A DNA stretch of 64,000 nt from Pseudoflavonifractor capillosus (GCF_016902575.1 NZ_JACSNZ010000005.1:62001-126000); one strand, 5' to 3'; shown: positions 1 through 7,992, counted from the first letter of the stretch. Made by a program: numbers and translations. Notes: a model not told the origin generated them from the letters alone.

Positions 1-343
1 CAATGTTCTCAGCGAAGGGCTTGGAAGAAGCGTCGATCATGACGGAGGTAAAGCCGCCGTCGATGCAGCTCTTGCAGATCTCAAAGCTGTCACCGTGATC
101 CAGGTGCAGGCAGATGGGCAGGCCAGTCTCGATGATGGCAGCCTCAACCAGCTTCACCAGGTAGGTGTGGTTGGCGTAAGCACGGGCGCCCTTGGAAACC
201 TGAAGGATCAGGGGAGCGTTAACCTCCTTGGCGGCCTCGGTGATGCCCTGAACGATCTCCATGTTGTTGACGTTGAAAGCACCAATTGCATACCCACCAT
301 CGTATGCCTTTTTGAACATCTCGGTAGTATTGACCAGTGGCAT
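1..343 (-). CDS. fba: Class II fructose-bisphosphate aldolase, N-terminal part
   Basis: Zn-dependent cleavage of fructose-1,6-bisphosphate in glycolysis and gluconeogenesis, in the cytoplasm. The first 114 codons are present and the rest lies beyond the window edge. The start MPLVNTTEMFKKAYDGGYA and the following IGAFNVNNMEI are typical of the family, and the LHLDHGDSFE stretch carries the Asp-His zinc/catalytic motif. The ATG at 343 is preceded by a TAAGGAG ribosome site. A clear promoter lies at 388-416, so the gene begins its own transcript. Seen: sequence motifs; known: family function. Confidence 0.95.
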   Translation of the reverse strand, partial: MPLVNTTEMFKKAYDGGYAIGAFNVNNMEIVQGITEAAKEVNAPLILQVSKGARAYANHTYLVKLVEAAIIETGLPICLHLDHGDSFEICKSCIDGGFTSVMIDASSKPFAENI

Positions 344-387
344 TTGAATCAACTCCTTAGTAGAATTAATTGGTCTTGCACCTCATT

Positions 388-416
388 ATTCTAACAGCGT
401 TCACACAAAATTGCAA
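388..416 (-). promoter_or_regulatory. Sigma-A-type promoter of fba
   Basis: On the minus strand TTGCAA (411-416), a 17-nt spacer and TAGAAT (388-393) match the vegetative consensus. The fba start codon lies 45 nt downstream of the -10 box. Confidence 0.75.
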
Positions 417-500
417 GGTATCCGGCCATCTTTTTTACGACAAATTATATACATGGCCACCAACGCCTTTGTGCGATGTGACAATGCAGCAGGAGGGAGG

Positions 501-1505
501 TCACTTTTTCTTGCATCGATCCCCCAAAGGGTTGAGCTGGGCAGCCTGACGCATGGCGTCACTGTCCACATGTGTGTAAATTTGGGTGGTATTCAAGTGC
601 TCATGGCCCAGAATCTCCTGCAAGGTACGCACATCTACACCATTCTTTAGCATCAATGTAGCAGCCGTGTGGCGCAGCTTATGGGCCGAATATTTGTCTC
701 GATCCAGACCCGCCTCAGCCAATCGCTTTTTAATCATGAAGTGTACGCCGTCCTTGGTCACTCGCGTCCTGCGACGACTGATAAATAATGCGTAGGGATC
801 CACAGCCGCCGATTGGGAACGGACTGCCAACCAATCATCCAGCGCACTGCGGCAAGCAGCATTGAGAAAAACAAATCGTTCTTTGTTGCCTTTGCCCAGC
901 ACTCGCATGCGGTCATCCCGCACATCACTGAGGTTCAGACCCACCAGTTCCGATATTCGCAGACCACAGTTCAAAAACAATGTGATAATGCAAAAATCGC
1001 GCTCAGCATTGGCTCCGTCAATGCTGTCCAGCAGTTGAATGCACTCATCTAAAGTTAAAAATCTGGGCAAGGTCTGCCGCTGTCTGGGCGCATCCAACTC
1101 CTGAATGGGGTTTTCCGTAAGAACCTTGGCTTTGTTCACCAAATACTTGTAAAATGACCGAATAGAGGCAACTTTTCTGGCCCTGGTAGACGCTTCCAGG
1201 CCACAGCCAGCTTGGGGCGCATTGTGATTCTTGGCTCGGCTGCGGCTGAGAAAACTGAGATAGGAATACACATCCGCCAAAGTCACTGCGCGCACCAGAG
1301 ACACATCCACGTCATCAATCGAAATATCATCTAGCGGCGTGGACCTGGGCACCAGGCCTTTTTCAATTTTCATATACCTCAGAAATGTACGCAAGTCCAA
1401 AAAGTATTCGTCCACAGTTTTGGATGAATGACCCTGGATGGTTTCGTGGTAGGCCAGAAAATCCCGCAGCACCGGCGGTGCCTGAGTTTGGTAGTCAATT
1501 TTCAT
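501..1505 (-). CDS. Tyrosine recombinase, XerC/XerD family
   Basis: Site-specific DNA strand exchange enzyme of 334 residues, slightly longer than the usual 295-310 for XerC/D. The N-terminal SAM-like core-binding domain covers roughly residues 10-125. The catalytic domain shows the full set R183 (GLRISEL), H275 and R278 (SAHKLRHTAATL), H301 (LGHEHL) and nucleophile Y310 (TTQIYTHV). The extra length lies around residues 85-105, between the core-binding helices. No phage or transposon genes flank it, so a chromosome-dimer or housekeeping role is more likely than a phage integrase. It is divergent from the small Cys-rich gene at 1680, with a long palindrome between them. The ATG has only a weak ribosome site. 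Confidence 0.9.
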   Translation of the reverse strand: MKIDYQTQAPPVLRDFLAYHETIQGHSSKTVDEYFLDLRTFLRYMKIEKGLVPRSTPLDDISIDDVDVSLVRAVTLADVYSYLSFLSRSRAKNHNAPQAGCGLEASTRARKVASIRSFYKYLVNKAKVLTENPIQELDAPRQRQTLPRFLTLDECIQLLDSIDGANAERDFCIITLFLNCGLRISELVGLNLSDVRDDRMRVLGKGNKERFVFLNAACRSALDDWLAVRSQSAAVDPYALFISRRRTRVTKDGVHFMIKKRLAEAGLDRDKYSAHKLRHTAATLMLKNGVDVRTLQEILGHEHLNTTQIYTHVDSDAMRQAAQLNPLGDRCKKK

Positions 1506-1588
1506 CTGATATCACCATGTTTGTATACATAAAGCCAGGCTGTCCGGATGATACTATTGTCGTAAAATTTCCGGGCGCCCCCTACCCT

Positions 1589-1620
1589 CAACTCAACAAA
1601 ATTTTAATTTTGTTGAGTTG
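1589..1620. repeat. Perfect 32-bp palindrome between divergent genes
   Basis: Arms CAACTCAACAAAATT (1589-1603) and its exact reverse complement (1606-1620) surround a TT centre. No gene ends here on either strand, so it is not an ordinary terminator. It sits between the recombinase start (1505) and the small ORF start (1680), where an operator would be expected. Function is inferred only. Confidence 0.7.
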
Positions 1621-1679
1621 CTAGTGTTTTCAACCAGGAGCGTCTGGAACATCAGAATTTCTCAATGGGAGGTAAATCT

Positions 1680-1874
1680 ATGAGTCTCATTCCGTGTACC
1701 CTCTCCTGTCGCTATCAAACAGATGGCCGGTGCACCCTGTACACCACTGGAACGCAGCCCGTGCGTAATGCAGCACAGGATGACACCGACCATCCCTGTC
1801 TCAACTATGTGCCAAAGTCCTCAGACCAGCACCGCAATCGCTTGCCGGATGTTGTGCACCTCAATGAGCTGTAA
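1680..1874 (+). CDS. Small Cys-rich protein, unknown function
   Basis: A 64-codon ORF with a good ribosome site (GGGAGGTAAATCT before ATG 1680). Its product starts MSLIPCTLSCRYQTDGRCTL and has four cysteines in a C-x3-C-x6-C ... C arrangement (the last in HPCLNYV). That resembles the short Cys-rich proteins common in Clostridia, which may bind metal. Its last 54 bp overlap the 3' end of radA on the opposite strand. The composition and ribosome site argue for a real gene. The overlap, and the lack of a family I can name with certainty, keep confidence moderate. Confidence 0.55.
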   Translation: MSLIPCTLSCRYQTDGRCTLYTTGTQPVRNAAQDDTDHPCLNYVPKSSDQHRNRLPDVVHLNEL

Positions 1875-3182
1875 ACCTTCGGGCACCACCAGCTTGCCGC
1901 TGTGTCTGGCCGGGATCAGGCATTTGGTAAAGCCCAGCCGCTGAACCTCGCTGAGCCGCTGATTCAACGCATGTACCGCCCGCAGCTCGCCGGTCAATCC
2001 CACTTCGCCGATGGCTGCCAGATCGTACGGCACCGGCTTGTCCCGAAAACTGGACGCCAGCGCTACAATCAAGGCCAGGTCTGCGGCAGGCTCTGTGATG
2101 CTCAGTCCACCAATGACATTAACGTATACGTCGCAGTTGGACACCATGAGTCCACCACGTTTTTCCAGCACCGCTGAGAGCATCATGGCCCGGTTGTAAT
2201 CAAACCCGTTGCAGGAGCGCCGGGATGTACCGTAGGCTGACGGAGTGAGCAATGCCTGTGTCTCCGCCAGCACCGGGCGCACCCCCTCCATGACACAGGT
2301 GACACAGGAACCCGGGGTGTTCTGCGGGCGGCCTGAGAGCAGCGCCTCTGAGGGGTTGGGCACCTGAGACAGACCCTGATCCCCCATTTCAAACACACCG
2401 ATCTCATTGGTAGCACCGAAACGGTTTTTCGCTGCCCGCAAGATCCGGTAGGAGTTGTGCTCCTCCCCTTCAAAGTGCAGTACGCAGTCTACCATGTGCT
2501 CCAGCACCTTGGGGCCTGCCAAAGAGCCTTCTTTGTTGATATGGCCCACCACAAAAACAGTGATGCCCAGGCCCTTGGCCAAATGCATCAGGGTCATGGT
2601 GCACTCTTTCACCTGAGCCACGCTGCCGGGCGAGGAGTTGGACTCACCATTATACACTGTCTGAATAGAGTCCACGATCAAAATATCTGGCTTCTGCTCC
2701 TCCACTGCCGCCACCACATCGTCCAAGTTGGTCTCAGAGTAGAGGTAGAGTCCCTGCCCTGAGATACCCAGCCGCTGAGCCCGGAGCTTGATCTGCCGCT
2801 CCGACTCCTCGCCCGACACATAGAGCACCGAGGCAAACTGGCACAGGCTGTTGCAGATTTGCAGCATTAAGGTGGACTTGCCGATACCGGGAGCGCCGCC
2901 CACCAGTACCAGAGAGCCCTTCACCGCTCCCCCGCCCAGCACCCGATCCAGTTCGCTCATCCCCGTGGGAAATCGAAGCTCATCGGTGGCCTCTACCTCA
3001 TTCATAGGCCGAGGTTTTCGCAGATTTGAGGTGATGCCACCACTTTTTTTCTTGCTTTCCGTGGCAGCCGCCGGTTGCTCTACAATGGTATTCCAAGCCC
3101 CACAAGCCAAACATCTTCCCTGCCATTTTGGAGTCTCGTTGCCGCACTGGGTGCAGTAGTACACAGTTTTATTCTTTGCCAT
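1821..3182 (-). CDS. radA: DNA repair protein RadA/Sms
   Basis: ATP-dependent branch-migration factor in recombination, 453 residues, the usual length. In order: an N-terminal zinc finger C10-x2-C13 ... C24-x2-C27; a RecA-like ATPase with Walker A GGAPGIGKST at 95-104; the RadA-specific KNRFG motif at 252-256; and a C-terminal Lon-protease-like domain. The ATG at 3182 has AGGAGG 7 nt upstream and directly abuts the cwlD stop codon (TGA-ATG), so the two are translationally coupled. Confidence 0.97.
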   Translation of the reverse strand: MAKNKTVYYCTQCGNETPKWQGRCLACGAWNTIVEQPAAATESKKKSGGITSNLRKPRPMNEVEATDELRFPTGMSELDRVLGGGAVKGSLVLVGGAPGIGKSTLMLQICNSLCQFASVLYVSGEESERQIKLRAQRLGISGQGLYLYSETNLDDVVAAVEEQKPDILIVDSIQTVYNGESNSSPGSVAQVKECTMTLMHLAKGLGITVFVVGHINKEGSLAGPKVLEHMVDCVLHFEGEEHNSYRILRAAKNRFGATNEIGVFEMGDQGLSQVPNPSEALLSGRPQNTPGSCVTCVMEGVRPVLAETQALLTPSAYGTSRRSCNGFDYNRAMMLSAVLEKRGGLMVSNCDVYVNVIGGLSITEPAADLALIVALASSFRDKPVPYDLAAIGEVGLTGELRAVHALNQRLSEVQRLGFTKCLIPARHSGKLVVPEGLQLIEVHNIRQAIAVLV

Positions 3183-3893
3183 TCAGATTCCTCCTGAGGC
3201 TATGTTCATCATTTGTAGTTGGTGGAGGTACGCCCCGGTGATGGCCACAGACAATTTGGTCTGATACCCGTCAGTGAGCAGCAGAGATGCCTCCACCCCA
3301 TTGCTGAGAAAGCCGCACTCCACCAGCAGGCCGGGACGAGTGATGTGGGAGAACAGGTAAACATTCTCATCCACCTGCTTGGCCTTTTTGGTGTTCGATG
3401 GATCCACAATATCTTGCAGCATTTGCTGGGTGTATTCTCCCCACTGCCTTCCCACATCTCCCACGGTGTAAAACACCTGGGCTCCGGACACGGATGGGTC
3501 GGAATACTGGTTTTGATGGATGCTGATCAGCATGGCCTCGGGCGTATCATTGACCAACTGGGCCCGGTAATCCAAATCTGATTGTTTTCGCTCTCCTCTC
3601 TCATCTGCACCTGGGGCATGGAGAGAGACATCTTCACTGCGAGTCAAGACAGGTTCAACCCCACACAGCGCCATCACATACTCCAATTTTTTGACGATCT
3701 GGAGATTGATATCACTTTCCCGGTGACCGGAAGCGGTGACAGCCCCGCCGTCTTCCCCGCCGTGTCCGGCATCCAAAATCACAACAGGATTTGCCGACAC
3801 TGCCGGTGCAATGGCGGGCATCAGTCTCCCCCACCGGGCCAAAAAACAGAGAATTCCCCCTGCAATGAGCAACAAGACCATCCATGGCTTCAT
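3183..3893 (-). CDS. cwlD: N-acetylmuramoyl-L-alanine amidase, CwlD-like
   Basis: Zn-dependent Amidase_3 enzyme that cleaves the peptide stem from muramic acid. In spore formers CwlD makes cortex muramic-delta-lactam. The protein has 236 residues with an N-terminal membrane anchor (KPWMVLLLIAGGILCFLARW), then DAGHGGEDGG (zinc His), HRESDIN (zinc Glu), ISIHQNQ (zinc His) and LLVECGFLSN (catalytic Glu). I chose ATG 3893 because the AAGGGGGG ribosome site is 6 nt upstream; ATG 3899 would abut it, and longer starts run through a hairpin. It follows nif3 and precedes radA. The CwlD assignment over other anchored amidases is inferred from size and anchor. Confidence 0.85.
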   Translation of the reverse strand: MKPWMVLLLIAGGILCFLARWGRLMPAIAPAVSANPVVILDAGHGGEDGGAVTASGHRESDINLQIVKKLEYVMALCGVEPVLTRSEDVSLHAPGADERGERKQSDLDYRAQLVNDTPEAMLISIHQNQYSDPSVSGAQVFYTVGDVGRQWGEYTQQMLQDIVDPSNTKKAKQVDENVYLFSHITRPGLLVECGFLSNGVEASLLLTDGYQTKLSVAITGAYLHQLQMMNIASGGI

Positions 3894-3903
3894 TGCCATC
3901 CCC

Positions 3904-3932
3904 CCTTCTCTCTCACCATATGAGAGAGAAGG
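3904..3932 (-). promoter_or_regulatory. Perfect 12-bp hairpin in the cwlD leader
   Basis: CCTTCTCTCTCA (3904-3915) and TGAGAGAGAAGG (3921-3932) are exact complements around a 5-nt loop. On the minus-strand transcript the 3' arm runs into the GGGG of the cwlD ribosome site. There is no U-run, so this is not a standard terminator. A role in translation or RNA stability is inferred. Confidence 0.7.
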
Positions 3933-3958
3933 ACAACTCATGCCAAAGGGGGCACCGT

Positions 3959-4750
3959 TCAAATGCAGTGATAGACTTCTTTGTGCCGGGAAGAGATACT
4001 CACCTTCAAGTCAGAAAATGCCTCTTTGAGCCATCGCTCCAGCACTGGGCACACCACATTCTCTGTGGGGTAGTGTCCGGCATCCAACAGGTTGAGCCCA
4101 TGTGCCTGCGCGGCCAAAAAAACGTCGTACTTCACATCTGCTGTGACGAAGGTATCGCACCCAGCGGCCAGCACATTCTCCAGCATACTCCCACAGGAGC
4201 CGCCGCCCACCGCCACACGGTGCACGGGTATTCCACTGTCCACTACCCGCACGCAGGCGGCACCCAGTCGATCCTTGACCGCAGCAGCAAACGTATCGAC
4301 ACTCTGCGGGGATACCTGGCCCACCCGGCCGATGCCGAAGGGCTGCCCCTGCTCGTCCACTCCGTCCTGGCTCAGCTGCTCCACATCGGTCAATCCCAGC
4401 GCGCAGGCCAGAGCGTCATTGACCCCGTCTGCCACTGCGTCCAGATTGGTGTGGGCGCAGATGGCGGCAATACCGTGTTCCGCCAAATACAACAGCAGAT
4501 CCCCACCGGGGGTGTTGTCGGTAAGCCGCTTCACTCCATCCCAGATGACGGGATGATGTGATACAATCAGCTGCGCCCCCATCTCCACGGCCTCTTCCGC
4601 CACCGCTTTGGTGATGTCCAAAGCGATGAGAACGCTGTCTACTGGAGCACTGCTCCGCCCCACCAGAAATCCGGCATTGTCAAAGCCCAGTTGGTATTGA
4701 AATGGTGCTTTCTTTTGCAGTATGTCGTAGATTTGCTGAACTGTATTCAT
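3959..4750 (-). CDS. Nif3-like dinuclear metal centre protein (YqfO family)
   Basis: 263-residue member of the NIF3/DUF34 family, found in nearly all bacteria, often labelled GTP cyclohydrolase I type 2-like; its cellular role is still uncertain. Metal-binding segments are visible: VSHHPVIWDG, CAHTNLDAVADGVND and, near the C-terminus, DAGHYPTE. This short form lacks the internal PII-like insert of the Bacillus protein. It overlaps trmK by 4 bp (ATGA). The same adjacency (yqfN-yqfO) is seen in Bacillus. Confidence 0.93.
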   Translation of the reverse strand: MNTVQQIYDILQKKAPFQYQLGFDNAGFLVGRSSAPVDSVLIALDITKAVAEEAVEMGAQLIVSHHPVIWDGVKRLTDNTPGGDLLLYLAEHGIAAICAHTNLDAVADGVNDALACALGLTDVEQLSQDGVDEQGQPFGIGRVGQVSPQSVDTFAAAVKDRLGAACVRVVDSGIPVHRVAVGGGSCGSMLENVLAAGCDTFVTADVKYDVFLAAQAHGLNLLDAGHYPTENVVCPVLERWLKEAFSDLKVSISSRHKEVYHCI

Positions 4751-5427
4751 GCTTTCAGCTCCTTTTCCATCTCACAAATGCCCTCCAACACCAGTTTCAG
4801 CTGCTCTACCGCAGCTTCATCCGGGTGAGCGGATGCCTGCTGTCCTTCCAGGGCACGGCGCACCTTGCCCTTCATCATAGACAGGTATGCTCCTCGCAAG
4901 GGCTGAGGCCGGTTGCGCCCTACCCATAGCTCAGCAGGCGTCATAGGCACATCTTGTCCGCCTCGGACACTGAGGACGGTATACATCCGGCTGCCCTCCT
5001 GACAGATGGTCTCCTGCTCCACGGTGTAACCGTTGTCCACCAGCCACTTTCGCAAGTCAGGAAAGGATGTCATGGGTTGCAGCAGCAACAAGGTGCTTTC
5101 TTTCGTCCAGGGAGCCTTCTCCAAAATAGCGGCGATGGTCTCCCCGCCCATTCCAGCAATGGCCACCACATTCGCCTCTCCAGCTTGTATACCTGCCAGT
5201 CCATCACACAGGCGTAGGGAGACTCGATCTGCTACACCGTGCTTCTCCACAGTCTCTCGAGCCCGGGACAAAGGGCCCTCTCTGAGGTCCGAGGCAATGG
5301 CGGACGAGATCCGTCCCTCCAGCAACAGCCACACTGGCAGCAAAGCGTGGTCGGTGCCCACGTCTGCCAGAATTGAACCCTGAGGAACCTGCTGGGCAAT
5401 GGTGCACAATCTTGGCGTCAATTCCAT
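4747..5427 (-). CDS. trmK: tRNA (adenine(22)-N1)-methyltransferase TrmK
   Basis: SAM-dependent methylation of A22 in the tRNA D-loop region. The product is 226 residues with a Rossmann methyltransferase core: SAM-binding LADVGTDHALLPVWLL near the N-terminus, then VVAIAGMGGETI. The C-terminal helical segment is the usual TrmK tail. I chose ATG 5427 because AGGA ends 6 nt upstream, whereas ATG 5433 directly abuts it. Overlap with nif3 supports an operon. Confidence 0.93.
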   Translation of the reverse strand: MELTPRLCTIAQQVPQGSILADVGTDHALLPVWLLLEGRISSAIASDLREGPLSRARETVEKHGVADRVSLRLCDGLAGIQAGEANVVAIAGMGGETIAAILEKAPWTKESTLLLLQPMTSFPDLRKWLVDNGYTVEQETICQEGSRMYTVLSVRGGQDVPMTPAELWVGRNRPQPLRGAYLSMMKGKVRRALEGQQASAHPDEAAVEQLKLVLEGICEMEKELKA

Positions 5428-5456
5428 AATCATTCCTCATTTTCGTCAGATACAAG

Positions 5457-5480
5457 AAAAGAGCGGTTACCCGCTCTTTT
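5457..5480 (-). terminator. Intrinsic terminator after the DUF1858 gene
   Basis: AAAAGAGCGG and CCGCTCTTTT form a 10-bp stem with a 4-nt loop, ending in a T-run on the minus strand. It lies 13 nt after the stop codon at 5494 and separates this gene from trmK. Confidence 0.85.
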
Positions 5481-5493
5481 CCCGCAATCGTTT

Positions 5494-5694
5494 TTACTCG
5501 CCGATATTGGCATTGAGCTGCTCCAGCAGGGCATTCACGTCCACGCCGTGAACCATGCAGGCCTGCTCCACGGTCTCACCGCGGGAAGAGGGGCAGCCCA
5601 GGCAGTGCATGCCGATGGACAGGAAGATAGGGGCAGTCTGGGGGGCGATGTCCAGAATATCGCCGATGATGGTATCCTTGGTAATCTTAGCCAT
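5494..5694 (-). CDS. DUF1858 domain protein
   Basis: 66-residue cytosolic protein. It starts MAKITKDTIIGDILDIAPQ and carries the DUF1858 signature GMHCLGCPSSRGET with a C-x2-C pair, followed by the helix EQACMVHGVDVNALLEQL. The family is common in anaerobes, sometimes fused to or near hybrid-cluster and redox proteins; its biochemical role is not established. ATG 5694 is chosen because AGGAGG lies 8-9 nt upstream. The gene has its own terminator. Confidence 0.9.
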   Translation of the reverse strand: MAKITKDTIIGDILDIAPQTAPIFLSIGMHCLGCPSSRGETVEQACMVHGVDVNALLEQLNANIGE

Positions 5695-5779
5695 GTTCAA
5701 TGACCTCCTGATCTGGTTTTGTCGAACGCTCTTAGTATATCCAACCTTTTGCACTTTTGCAAGAGGTGGAAAGGAAATC

Positions 5780-6976
5780 TCACTGGAATTCCTTCAAGAA
5801 TGCCTCCAGGCGATCCATTCCCTTCTTGATGTTCTCCATAGAAGTGGCATAGGACCAGCGCACAAAGTTGGGTGCGCCAAAGGCAGTTCCGGGCACAGTG
5901 GCCACCAGACCGTACTTCAAAAATGCCTGGGAAAAGTCATCACAGGTGTGGATAACTTCTCCGTGGACGGTGCGGCCCACCAGCTTCTTCATGTTCATCA
6001 TCACGTAGAAAGCGCCCTCCGGTTTAATGCAGCTGACGCCGTCCACCTGATTCATCCGCTCCACCAAGTAGTTGCGTCGCTCCTCAAAGGCCTGACGCAT
6101 GGTCTCGATCTTCTCCTGAGAACCGCTGAGGGCGACCTCGGCCGCAGCCTGAGAGATGGTGCAGCAGGAGCCAGCGCAGTGGCTGAGATAGTTGGTCATG
6201 ACCTTGATAATCTCTGGCTCTGCCAGGGCGTACCCAATGCGCCAGCCCGTCATGGCATAGGCTTTAGAGACACCGTTGATGAGGATGGTGCGCTTTTTTA
6301 CCTCTTCGCCCAGGCTGGCCACGGAGGTGAACTTCAGTCCATCGTAGAGCAGGCAAGAGTAAATCTCGTCGGCAATGATATAAAGATCCTTCTCCACACA
6401 CACATCAGCCAGAGCCTTCAGCTCCTCCCCACTGTACACCATGCCGGTGGGGTTGGAGGGGTTGTTGAGGATCATGGCCTTGGTCTTGGGAGTAATGGCA
6501 TCCCGCAGCTGCTGCGCAGTAATTTTGAACCCGGCAGACTCCTCCGCAGTCACCACCACAGGCACACCGCCCATCATACGAATCAGCTCAATGTAGCTGA
6601 CCCAGTAGGGTGCAGGAAGAATCACCTCGTCCCCAGGATTGACCAAAGCCCGGAGAGCCAAATATACACAGTGCTTGGCACCAGCAGCCACCACCACCTG
6701 GGAGGGCTGATACTCCACATGGAAGTCCGCCTTGACCCGGTCAGAGATTGCCTTTTTCAGGCCGGGGATGCCGGAAGCCGGAGTATAGCGGGTGTTGTTC
6801 TCCTGGATGGCCCGAATACCGGCATCCTTGATCTCATCCGGGGTATTGAAGTCCGGCTCTCCGGCGCCAAATCCCACCACATCAATGCCGTCCGCCTTCA
6901 TCTGCTTGGCCAGAGAGTCAATGGCCATGGTGCTGGACGCCTGCACCTGAGAGGCAATCTGTGACAATTCTTTCAA
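5780..6976 (-). CDS. PLP-dependent aminotransferase (aspartate aminotransferase type)
   Basis: Fold-type I class I/II aminotransferase of 398 residues, transferring amino groups between aspartate (or another amino acid) and 2-oxo acids. Seen: N-terminal substrate loop GFGAGEPDFNTPDEI; NNPSNPTGMVY (cofactor and substrate Asn); IADEIYS (Asp to the pyridine N); the PLP lysine in NGVSKAYAMTGWRIGY; and the carboxylate Arg in FVRWSYATS. The start is TTG 6976 with GGAGGG upstream. It has its own promoter (7009-7037). Aspartate is the most likely donor for this subgroup, but the substrate cannot be fixed from sequence. Confidence 0.93.
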   Translation of the reverse strand: MKELSQIASQVQASSTMAIDSLAKQMKADGIDVVGFGAGEPDFNTPDEIKDAGIRAIQENNTRYTPASGIPGLKKAISDRVKADFHVEYQPSQVVVAAGAKHCVYLALRALVNPGDEVILPAPYWVSYIELIRMMGGVPVVVTAEESAGFKITAQQLRDAITPKTKAMILNNPSNPTGMVYSGEELKALADVCVEKDLYIIADEIYSCLLYDGLKFTSVASLGEEVKKRTILINGVSKAYAMTGWRIGYALAEPEIIKVMTNYLSHCAGSCCTISQAAAEVALSGSQEKIETMRQAFEERRNYLVERMNQVDGVSCIKPEGAFYVMMNMKKLVGRTVHGEVIHTCDDFSQAFLKYGLVATVPGTAFGAPNFVRWSYATSMENIKKGMDRLEAFLKEFQ

Positions 6977-7008
6977 GACAATCCCTCCGTAAACTTCTTT
7001 TATGACAC

Positions 7009-7037
7009 ATTGTATCTCATTTCTTGCATAATTGCAA
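7009..7037 (-). promoter_or_regulatory. Promoter of the aminotransferase gene with palindrome over the -35 box
   Basis: TTGCAA (7032-7037), a 17-nt spacer and TACAAT (7009-7014) on the minus strand. The palindrome CTTGCA-TAAT-TGCAAG (7023-7038) overlaps the -35 box and could be an operator. Confidence 0.7.
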
Positions 7038-7093
7038 GTGTCGTTCCCTCAATTTCACTATTTTTGCATCATCTCATGCGATGCGCTGCAAAA

Positions 7094-7876
7094 TCAACGA
7101 GTGCGCTTGGTGGTATTCTTGCGGTAGAGACAGTACAGGCCCTTGACCATCAAATCTCGATCGTACTGGATGGAGTGACGGCAATGGCGGAAGATCTCCG
7201 GGGCATATTCTCCAGTAGAAACCACAGAGGCAGCAGGCTCCCCCGCTGCCTGCTCCATCTCATCAATGAGCCGGTCGATGGAGCCAGCATAGCCGTACAC
7301 CACACCCGCTCGCATAGAATCCACTGTGTTTCTGCCCAGGGGGGTGTCCACCTTTCCCATGGCAATGTGAGGCAGCTGGGCCCCGTTATCAGACAGGGCC
7401 TCCAGGGCAATGGCCATTCCAGGCATGATGGCACAGCCTTCGTAAGAAGCCTGCCGCATATACGAAAAAGACAGAGCGGTACCGGAATTGATGACAATGG
7501 ACGGAGACGGATACAGGGCCACTGCCGCCACCGCCGAGGCCACAATGTTGCTACCCAGCTGGTTGTGCACATCCGCCCGGATGTTCAGTCCGGTCTTGAC
7601 CCCCGGCCCCACCACCATAGGTCTCCTCCCGGTGAGGCGCTGAATCGCCCGGACAAAGATATCCGTCACCGGCGGCACCACGCTGGACACAATGGCACCC
7701 TGCACCTCCCGGATATTTCCCTGGTACAGCTGGAACACTCCCATGAGATCCAGGGCACAGCGATCCTCGCTGTATCTTCGCTCCGTTTCCAGCTCAGATC
7801 GGAACCGGATATTGCCATTTTCTTCAAACAGAGCGATGGTGACATGAATGTTGCTGATGGCCACGGCCAAGATCAA
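7094..7876 (-). CDS. Degenerate type III pantothenate kinase homologue (CoaX-like)
   Basis: 260 residues, full CoaX length and alignable throughout, including GPGVKTGLNIR, the AIMPGMAIALEAL region and NTVDSMRAGVVYGY. The catalytic positions are altered. The N-terminal DxGNTN phosphate motif reads AISNIH (D6A, G8S, T10I, N11H). The GADR motif reads GSNI. The DFGTAT motif reads NSGTAL. All three conserved aspartates are therefore gone while the frame stays open, so this is a drifted paralogue, not a frameshift. Start TTG 7876 has AAGGAG 9 nt upstream and restores the family N-terminus (MILAV). It probably does not phosphorylate pantothenate; a regulatory or structural role is inference. An intact type II kinase lies at 44025. 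Confidence 0.85.
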   Translation of the reverse strand: MILAVAISNIHVTIALFEENGNIRFRSELETERRYSEDRCALDLMGVFQLYQGNIREVQGAIVSSVVPPVTDIFVRAIQRLTGRRPMVVGPGVKTGLNIRADVHNQLGSNIVASAVAAVALYPSPSIVINSGTALSFSYMRQASYEGCAIMPGMAIALEALSDNGAQLPHIAMGKVDTPLGRNTVDSMRAGVVYGYAGSIDRLIDEMEQAAGEPAASVVSTGEYAPEIFRHCRHSIQYDRDLMVKGLYCLYRKNTTKRTR

Positions 7877-7950
7877 ATCGTCCAACTCCTTTGTGTGTGA
7901 CAGATATTATTGTCTCCATTATAGCCACGGGCAAAGGTCATTGCAAGAGG

Positions 7951-7985
7951 AAACCTCCGCCCTGGAAAGCCCAAGGCAGAGGTTT
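7951..7985 (-). terminator. Terminator-like hairpin after leuB
   Basis: AAACCTCCGCCCTGG and CCAAGGCAGAGGTTT form a 15-bp stem with two mismatches just after the leuB stop codon (7993). The T-run is weak. Confidence 0.55.
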
Positions 7986-7992
7986 TCAAACA

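Noticed and set aside
501-1505. Prophage or integrative element anchored by the tyrosine recombinase
   Set aside because: No phage, conjugation or cargo genes and no att-like direct repeats nearby; flanks are housekeeping genes.
5555-6964. A 469-codon open frame on the plus strand
   Set aside because: Antisense to the aminotransferase and DUF1858 genes; no family resemblance.
7094-7876. Sequencing error or frameshift explaining the altered CoaX motifs
   Set aside because: Motif changes are separate codon substitutions with flanking family sequence in frame before, between and after them.
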